From contig JAFZYY010000031.1 in NCBI GenBank assembly GCA_017616015.1, positions 1 to 56,381 on the forward strand: 56,381 nt of DNA, in the 5' to 3' direction. A program made the position numbers and the translations under genes. The DNA is from Alphaproteobacteria bacterium (lineage in GTDB: Bacteria > Pseudomonadota > Alphaproteobacteria > CAAGCB01 > CAG-977). Numbering within the stretch: position 1 is the first letter of the stretch; each line of letters begins with the position of its first letter. Shown in pieces: positions 51,247 through 56,381 of this stretch. A model generated the notes under the pieces. The model had not been told where the DNA came from. It worked only from the letters and a program-made list of their open reading frames with translations, and did not search any database.

Positions 51247-52404
51247 TTAGTTGACGTTTTGAAACAAAACATATTTCGTCAGCTCTTTCAGCCGTCCGAA
51301 GTATCCCTGTCGTTTTACATCATTTGCAGCAAACAAATCAATCTTTCGATCTTCCTGATCGGGAACTTTCAACACCAACGAGCCGACCTTTTGCCCTTTT
51401 TTCACGGGCGCGCTCAACGGTTTTTCATAAGTCACCTTGGCAACGATTTCTTTTTGCTTTCCTTTGGGAACGGTCAACACAATATCTTCCGCGGGAACGG
51501 CCGCCACAGTGCGCGATTTTCCCAACCAAACGGGAATATTGACAACACGAACGTCTTTTTTCAAAACCTTGTAGTTATCAAAGCTTCTGAACCCCCACAG
51601 GATCAGTTTCTGAGCTTCCTCGCTGCGTTCCTTCATGGTTTTTAAGCCATTGATAACCATAATAATCCGGCGATTTCCTTTTTTGGCCGACCCGACCAGA
51701 CCGTACCCCGACGCGGTTGTATGACCCGTTTTGATTCCGTCGGCGACTCCCGGCATTAAAAACAGCAACGGATTGCGATTTTCCTGTTTAATACCGTTAT
51801 AGGTAAATTCTTTTTCGGAATAAATGCTGTAATACTCCGGAAAATCCTGAATAATGTGACTGGACAAAACAGCCAAATCTTTGGGCGACATATAATGATC
51901 AGGATTCGGCCAGCCGGTCGCGTTCGCCAGATGCGAATGACTTAATCCCAATTCGACGGCTTTCTGATTGGCCTGTTCCACAAATTCCTTTTCAGAACCC
52001 GCAATATTTTCCGCGGCGGTAATACAGGCATCATTTCCGGACTGAACAATAATGCCGCGCAACAAATCGCCCAACTTTACCTTGTCGCCGATCTTCAGAA
52101 ACATGGTCGAGCTGCCTGTTTTAGCACCGCCTTTACGCCAGGCGTTTTCGCTGACGACAAATTCGTCATTCATCGATAATGAACCGCTTTTCAGTCTTTC
52201 GAAGATCATATAAGCCGTCATTAATTTGCTCATGGACGCGGGAGGCATTTTTTCATCGGCATTTTTCTGATAGAAAAAAGAACCTGTTTCAAAATCCATC
52301 AAAACGGCATTCTTTGCTTTCGTTTCGATAGCCTGAGCCATGGAAGAAAGGAAAAAGCCACCCGCAAAAACGGTTAATGCCAGAAATGATTTGTAATTTT
52401 TCAT
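51247..52404 (-). CDS. dacA: D-alanyl-D-alanine carboxypeptidase (PBP5/DacA family), 385 aa
   Basis: DacA trims the terminal D-Ala of peptidoglycan stem peptides in the periplasm. A signal peptide covers residues 1-25 (ending AQA). The penicillin-binding motifs are SMSK (57-60), SGN (122-124) and KTG (225-227). The C-terminal beta domain ends with an amphipathic stretch (GRLKELTKYVLFQN) that probably attaches the protein to the inner membrane. Order rlpA-dacA-tmk-holB is standard for the group. It starts 9 bp after rlpA ends. Confidence 0.96.
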   Translation of the reverse strand: MKNYKSFLALTVFAGGFFLSSMAQAIETKAKNAVLMDFETGSFFYQKNADEKMPPASMSKLMTAYMIFERLKSGSLSMNDEFVVSENAWRKGGAKTGSSTMFLKIGDKVKLGDLLRGIIVQSGNDACITAAENIAGSEKEFVEQANQKAVELGLSHSHLANATGWPNPDHYMSPKDLAVLSSHIIQDFPEYYSIYSEKEFTYNGIKQENRNPLLFLMPGVADGIKTGHTTASGYGLVGSAKKGNRRIIMVINGLKTMKERSEEAQKLILWGFRSFDNYKVLKKDVRVVNIPVWLGKSRTVAAVPAEDIVLTVPKGKQKEIVAKVTYEKPLSAPVKKGQKVGSLVLKVPDQEDRKIDLFAANDVKRQGYFGRLKELTKYVLFQNVN

Positions 52405-52413
52405 ATACTTCTC

Positions 52414-53547
52414 CTAGAAAGCGCTGTCCAACCGTTTTCCGGCAGTCATATTTCCTTTTTCTTCCACCAACCGCGCGTCGGCAATACCGTTATTAGATAA
52501 TTTATCCATCATTTCCAAAGCTTTTTTTGCATCTGCGGGTCCCAAACGCACCCGATAAAGCGTCTTGCCGTTTGCCGTTGTCGGCTGAATAGTCGCCGAT
52601 CCGAAACGAGAAACTTTATTTTTCATTTTTTCCGCATTTTCCGCGCTACCGAAAGCGCCGACCTGAACATAATATCCCGGAGCGACAGCCGCCGTCACGG
52701 CAGAAGGAACGGACTTTTTGGACGGAGCCGGTTTAGGTTGCGGCTTAGGCTGAGGCTTCGGAGCCGCTTTTTGTTTGGCGGCAGGCTCTTCATAAAACGT
52801 TCTTTGCGCCTGAGCTTTAGGAAGATCTTCGTCCCAATCGTTATAAGGAGTTGTCGTCTTTTGAGCGGACGCCGCCACCAACGGAGCCGATTCCACAGCC
52901 GGAGGCGGATTTGCCAATCTCGGCCGATTTGGCGAATAGTCTAAATCCCGGGGTCTGTCCACTTGTTCCTGACGATACTCCGTTTCATTCAGCGCCGTCG
53001 GAGCCGCAACAGTAGCGCCTTCAGCTTTTGCCAGCAACTCCTCTTTTAATTTTTTGCTTTCTTCCGGCAAAATTTCGACCTGAACCTGCGTTGTCCCCTG
53101 TTCTTTAAATCCCAACATCTGAGCCGCGCGCATCGATACGTCTATAACGCGGTTATTGACAAAAGGACCGCGATCGTTAACGCGCAGAACCAAAGAACGT
53201 CCGTTTTGCAAATTCGTCACGCGAACGACGCTGGGCAACGGCAACGTTCTGTGCGCGGCTGTCAGAGCGTGCATATCGTATAACTCGCCGTTTGCCGTTA
53301 TGCCGTTGTGAAAATCCGGCCCATACCAGGAGGACACGCCGATTTCTTTATAGGTATAGTCTTCTTTCGGATAATACCATACGCCGGCGACCTGATAAGG
53401 ATTGCCCACCTTATAGTATCCGGCGGACGCCGCCGAAGACTGTTTCGTCGCACCGGAAGTCGTTGATGAAAAAATTTGTGTGTTATCAGAACACCCAGTC
53501 AGGGTTAAAGCCGAAGACAACAGCAAAATCTGAAAAAATGAACGCAT
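52414..53547 (-). CDS. rlpA: RlpA-like septal lipoprotein with SPOR domain, 377 aa
   Basis: A lipoprotein signal with LTGC (Cys19) is followed by a double-psi beta-barrel (about residues 75-165): ASWYG-like VSSWYGPDFHNG, then TAAHRTLPLPSVVRVTN and VNDRGPFVNNRVIDVS, the catalytic region of RlpA lytic transglycosylases. A disordered Pro/Lys/Ala stretch links to a C-terminal SPOR domain (about 298-365, YYVQVGAFGSAENAEKMK) that finds denuded glycan at division sites. The protein probably acts in septal peptidoglycan processing next to DacA and MltB. Confidence 0.93.
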   Translation of the reverse strand: MRSFFQILLLSSALTLTGCSDNTQIFSSTTSGATKQSSAASAGYYKVGNPYQVAGVWYYPKEDYTYKEIGVSSWYGPDFHNGITANGELYDMHALTAAHRTLPLPSVVRVTNLQNGRSLVLRVNDRGPFVNNRVIDVSMRAAQMLGFKEQGTTQVQVEILPEESKKLKEELLAKAEGATVAAPTALNETEYRQEQVDRPRDLDYSPNRPRLANPPPAVESAPLVAASAQKTTTPYNDWDEDLPKAQAQRTFYEEPAAKQKAAPKPQPKPQPKPAPSKKSVPSAVTAAVAPGYYVQVGAFGSAENAEKMKNKVSRFGSATIQPTTANGKTLYRVRLGPADAKKALEMMDKLSNNGIADARLVEEKGNMTAGKRLDSAF

Positions 53548-53630
53548 GTTTTTATCCTTTCGCCTTTAGGCAGAATAACTGGTAAATCTTACCGAATCAA
53601 GAAAGATACTTTTGTTTTTTTGCACCTTCA

Positions 53631-55214
53631 TTAGCGTTTTTTTAATCCTTTTCTGGAAGCGGTCTTTTTCGTTTTTTGGACGGTCGTTTTTTTCTTTTTC
53701 AAGCGCTTGTTTTTATTTGCTTTAAGACGTTTTTTTTCTTCCTCCTGACGGCGAAGTTTTTCTTTAACCAACGGATCAAGCTCGCCGTTTTCAAGATTTC
53801 TGGCAAACTGAACGCGCATCTTTTCCAACAACGCCCGATTCACAGCGCCGGACGAAAGACCGTAAACCTTTTTATACAGTTCAACCCCGTCCAAAGTCGC
53901 CTTTCCGAGCTTTCCGTCTATCGGACCGATGTAATAAGAACCTTTGGCCAGGATTTTCTGCAATTCGACCGTTTCATCAAAAGTCAGATTGTCCCGCTTT
54001 TCCCCGCCATTGACGACCAACCGCATAAACTCCAACAAAGAAGCGTTTGCATATCCGTCTGCCGGCAAATCGTACATGGTTTGAAAATTGCGTATGGCTT
54101 CACGGCTCTTACGCCCCAAAACGCCGTCTATATCCGAATCATACAGCCCCATTTTAGATAACAGTTCCTGTATTTCCTGAGCGTTTTCAAGAGTAAAAGC
54201 CGACCCTTTCTGAAAATATTTTTTTGAAAACGAGGGGCGAAAAACTATTCTATCCGCCAGATGTCCCACGGCGATAGCGTATAAAACGGAATTATTCCAT
54301 TTCAAAATCACTCTGAAATTGGAATACGTTAAAAACGCCGGGCCATGAACGCCTGCCGGCAAAAACAATTCGGCCTGCGTTGACAAAGGCTCATGAATTT
54401 CAGAAGAATCCGCAAAAGAAATACCTTCTTCCAGCCATTCTTCAATCGTTTTCTTCTGTTCGATCAGAGCCCAGTTAAACTTTTTAGGCAGAACGACTTC
54501 CCTTCCCCACCCCACTTTAGGGTTCCACCCTTCCGCGGAAAGATAATTCGCGGCGGAAGCTAATGCGTCCGGCAGACTGTTCCATAAATCTATCTGTCCG
54601 TCGTTATCATAATCCACCCCGAAATTTCTTAGCGTCGACGGCATAAACTGAAAGTTTCCGACAGCTCCCGCCCAAGACCCCGAAAACTTTTCGGGAGGCA
54701 ACCCGTCCTGAATCAACCGGACACAGTGCTTTAATTCGGATCTGAAAAAACCGGAACGCCGCGTATCATAAGCTAAAGTTGCCAAAACGCTGACAGTCGG
54801 ATACTCTCCTTTTGTCGCCCCGAAATTAGTCTCCATTCCCCAAAACGCCAGCAAATAATTGGCCGGAACCTTATATTTCCGTTCTATCTCTTTAAACAAG
54901 GCGGCGTGCTGCTCCATTAATTTTCTGGCGTTTTTTATGCGCGGAATATTAATCGCGTTGTCAAGATAAGACTGGAAATCACGCCGGAATTCAGGCTGCT
55001 TTCGATCTGAAACTATCACTTCCGGATATAATTGCAGAGACTGAAAAGCCATATCCAATGATTGGGCGGAAATACCGTCATCGACAGCTTCGCGCCTGAA
55101 TTCTTCAATCCATTCATCAAAAGTCAAACCTATGCCGCCCGTCGCAGCAAAAAGCGGTGCGGAAGTCAAAAAGGCGTAGCAAAAAACACCGTATTTTAGC
55201 CACTTTTTCTTCAT
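53631..55214 (-). CDS. mltB: MltB-type lytic transglycosylase with two peptidoglycan-binding domains, 527 aa
   Basis: A signal peptide ends near residue 23 (FAA). The GH103 catalytic domain covers about residues 30-330 with Glu128 in LAFWGMETNFG, and the family strings VGNFQFMPSTLRNFGVDYDNDG and LWNSLPDALASAANYL are visible as separate short blocks. Two PG_binding_1 domains follow (about 345-405 and 415-475). The last 50 residues are rich in Lys and Arg, perhaps touching DNA or teichoic-like polymers, or simply disordered. It cuts glycan strands non-hydrolytically. It is 83 bp upstream of rlpA in the same direction. Confidence 0.92.
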   Translation of the reverse strand: MKKKWLKYGVFCYAFLTSAPLFAATGGIGLTFDEWIEEFRREAVDDGISAQSLDMAFQSLQLYPEVIVSDRKQPEFRRDFQSYLDNAINIPRIKNARKLMEQHAALFKEIERKYKVPANYLLAFWGMETNFGATKGEYPTVSVLATLAYDTRRSGFFRSELKHCVRLIQDGLPPEKFSGSWAGAVGNFQFMPSTLRNFGVDYDNDGQIDLWNSLPDALASAANYLSAEGWNPKVGWGREVVLPKKFNWALIEQKKTIEEWLEEGISFADSSEIHEPLSTQAELFLPAGVHGPAFLTYSNFRVILKWNNSVLYAIAVGHLADRIVFRPSFSKKYFQKGSAFTLENAQEIQELLSKMGLYDSDIDGVLGRKSREAIRNFQTMYDLPADGYANASLLEFMRLVVNGGEKRDNLTFDETVELQKILAKGSYYIGPIDGKLGKATLDGVELYKKVYGLSSGAVNRALLEKMRVQFARNLENGELDPLVKEKLRRQEEEKKRLKANKNKRLKKKKTTVQKTKKTASRKGLKKR

Positions 55215-55282
55215 ATCATTGACTTTAAAATAAAAATATCCTTCTCTAATTTTTATAAAAGAGACGTTATTTTTTCGTTAAT

Positions 55283-55320
55283 CAAAAAAAACGCCTCTGC
55301 CGGCAAGCAAAGGCGTTTCT
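55283..55320 (-). terminator. Terminator of the acidic-protein gene
   Basis: On the minus strand AAACGCCT pairs with AGGCGTTT with an inner TGC/GCA extension, then at least eight T residues. It lies 18 bp after the stop at 55339 and ahead of mltB. Confidence 0.85.
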
Positions 55321-55338
55321 TGAGCAAATTTCGAATTT

Positions 55339-56085
55339 TTATTTTGCAGTAGCAGGTTTCGCAGCCGGAGCGGCGGCAGGTTTCGCCGCAGCAGCGACAG
55401 GCTTTGCCGCCGGAGCCGGAGAACCTTGCAGTTTTTTGTAAAGCAACAATGCCTGCGCATAACTTTCCAAACTGCCGAGCGATAATTTTATTTCATCTTT
55501 TTTCAGAGAAATCGTCAATTTCCCCGCAATATCACCGCGCGGAGGCAACAATGAAAATCCGCAAATTTCGGAAACAGGATAAATAAATACCGCATATTGA
55601 TCCGAGTTTTTCACGAAGTGATATATATATTTCGCGGATACGGCAATAAAAACAACGTCGGAAGCAACGCCGAATTTCATTTTCAAAGAAATCTGCTCGC
55701 CCTGTGCGATATCGGACAAAACAGCAGAAACAACGGCCGGAAATTCCTCCGCCGTCTTTGCAGCCGTTTCAAACAGATTTTTCATCTGTTCGGCAGACAA
55801 CGTTTCACGGGGCGGTATCGTGTTTTCCGTTTTTCCCGCGTTTAATTCAGAAGCCTTATCCTTAACTTCATTTACTTTTTGCTTAGCCTTTTCCGTTAAT
55901 TCCTTAACATCTATATTTTTAGCCCTTTCCGCCAATCCGCCAAGAAATCCCGTCAGTTTTTTACCGACTTCCTGAGCCTTGGAAACAGTATCCATAGCGC
56001 TTTCCAAATCGGATTTTTCCTGAGAAGCAGGTTCTTTAGCTTCGGCCGCGGCGTTTTCTTCCGTATTTTCATTTTCTTCGGTCAT
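55339..56085 (-). CDS. Uncharacterised acidic protein with helical and PH-like parts, 248 aa
   Basis: I do not recognise the family. The first 30 residues are Glu/Asn/Ala-rich and probably disordered. An amphipathic helical region follows (about 35-85, with AERAKNIDVKELTEKAKQKV). The middle and C-terminal part (about 95-225) has alternating strands like a bacterial PH-type or stress-protein domain: KMKFGVASDVVFIAVSAKYI and KLTISLKKDEIKLSLGSLES. The tail is a degenerate Ala/Pro/Lys repeat (PAAKPVAAAAKPAAAP). No signal peptide is visible. The gene stands alone, with its own terminator, divergent from the tRNA gene. Confidence 0.6.
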   Translation of the reverse strand: MTEENENTEENAAAEAKEPASQEKSDLESAMDTVSKAQEVGKKLTGFLGGLAERAKNIDVKELTEKAKQKVNEVKDKASELNAGKTENTIPPRETLSAEQMKNLFETAAKTAEEFPAVVSAVLSDIAQGEQISLKMKFGVASDVVFIAVSAKYIYHFVKNSDQYAVFIYPVSEICGFSLLPPRGDIAGKLTISLKKDEIKLSLGSLESYAQALLLYKKLQGSPAPAAKPVAAAAKPAAAPAAKPATAK

Positions 56086-56225
56086 TGTTTTCTCCCTAAT
56101 AAATTTAATATGTTTGCATCATGGCATTTTTTCGCAAGCTCTTCAAGCCCGAATATGTATTTTTATATTAACAAAACAGTTTAGGTTTTAACGACATCAT
56201 ATTGTTTTAAAAGGAAAAATATTTT

Positions 56226-56252
56226 TTGACATAATGTCTTGATTTTTAAATA
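56226..56252 (+). promoter_or_regulatory. Candidate promoter of tRNA-Ser
   Basis: TTGACA (56226-56231) is followed by a 15-bp spacer to TAAATA (56247-56252). The start would be about 20 bp before the tRNA. The -10 is imperfect and the spacer short. Confidence 0.4.
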
Positions 56253-56278
56253 AAAATATCCGAGAATGCGTGTGTCGC

Positions 56279-56368
56279 GGATGGGTGGCAGAGCGGTTGA
56301 ATGCACCGGTCTTGAAAACCGGCGACTCTTTACGGAGTTCGTGAGTTCGAATCTCACCCCATCCGCCA
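56279..56368 (+). tRNA. tRNA-Ser (anticodon UGA)
   Basis: The cloverleaf is complete: acceptor GGATGGG (from 56279) pairs with CCCATCC (56358-56364), then the discriminator G and an encoded CCA end at 56368. The anticodon loop CTTGAAA (56311-56317) carries TGA at 56313-56315. The long variable arm (CGACTCTTTACGGAGTTCG region) is typical of serine tRNAs, and the T arm GTGAG-TTCGAAT-CTCAC is canonical. It reads UCN codons. Confidence 0.97.
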
Positions 56369-56381
56369 TAAGCAAAAAGCC

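Noticed and set aside
56181-56375. A 64-aa minus-strand frame over the tRNA
   Set aside because: It is antisense to the tRNA-Ser gene. Such frames are common annotation artefacts.

Overview
The window looks like a chromosomal piece of a moderate-GC alphaproteobacterium, probably an uncultured and possibly host-associated lineage. The taxonomy is inferred from gene order and family types, not from a marker-gene search. Supporting signs are the runs ssb-gyrA-coaD-ppi and mltB/rlpA-dacA-tmk-holB-tatD-MBL, divergent recG/mfd, an alphaproteobacterial-style LysM/LytM lipoprotein, and Ala at the GyrA quinolone position. Most of the window is ordinary housekeeping and envelope DNA. There is no prophage, CRISPR array or intact transposon. 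The only mobile trace is a run of hairpins at the left edge that resembles the right end of an IS200/IS605-type element.

Layout. 1-3.3 kb: element remnant, a HExxH metallopeptidase-like gene with its own strong promoter, a multi-spanning membrane protein (GT87-like) and a beta-propeller-like protein. 3.4-9.8 kb: a tightly coupled aerotolerance-type operon (MoxR, DUF58, DUF4381, BatA, a BatB-BatC fusion, BatD). 9.9-12.3 kb: metG and a membrane-anchored protein. 12.3-19.1 kb: yqgE, a DsbD/ScsB-like protein that has lost both transmembrane cysteines, ybaK, a small anchored helical protein and pepN. 19.3-23.6 kb: two 529-residue phosphoethanolamine-transferase-like paralogues flanking a NlpD/DipM-like amidase-activator lipoprotein. 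23.6-24.7 kb: a 25-residue repeat peptide gene on the minus strand, then a structured leader or ncRNA ending in a terminator just before a lipoprotein gene. 24.7-33.7 kb: recG, mfd, purU, a Sel1-repeat protein and an alpha/beta hydrolase. 33.7-38.5 kb: a PomA/PomB-like stator pair, a PAS-GAF-PAS-GGDEF-EAL protein and a papain-like cysteine peptidase candidate. 38.5-41.8 kb: an AsmA-like protein with an internal duplication and an NDP-forming acyl-CoA synthetase. 42.1-46.3 kb: ssb-gyrA-coaD-ppi.

A gene-poor stretch of about 1.57 kb (46325-47893) holds one 80-residue membrane peptide and two candidate structured RNAs, each with a promoter and a terminator. 47.9-55.2 kb carries minus-strand genes for peptidoglycan and DNA work (mltB, rlpA, dacA, tmk, holB, tatD, MBL hydrolase). 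The window closes with an uncharacterised acidic protein and a tRNA-Ser(UGA).

The best candidates for undescribed biology are the tandem-repeat micropeptide (23695-23772), the switch-like RNA beside it (23967-24139), the second structured RNA (47617-47876) and the cysteine-stripped DsbD homologue. The displacement of metG from the holB-tatD junction is also notable.
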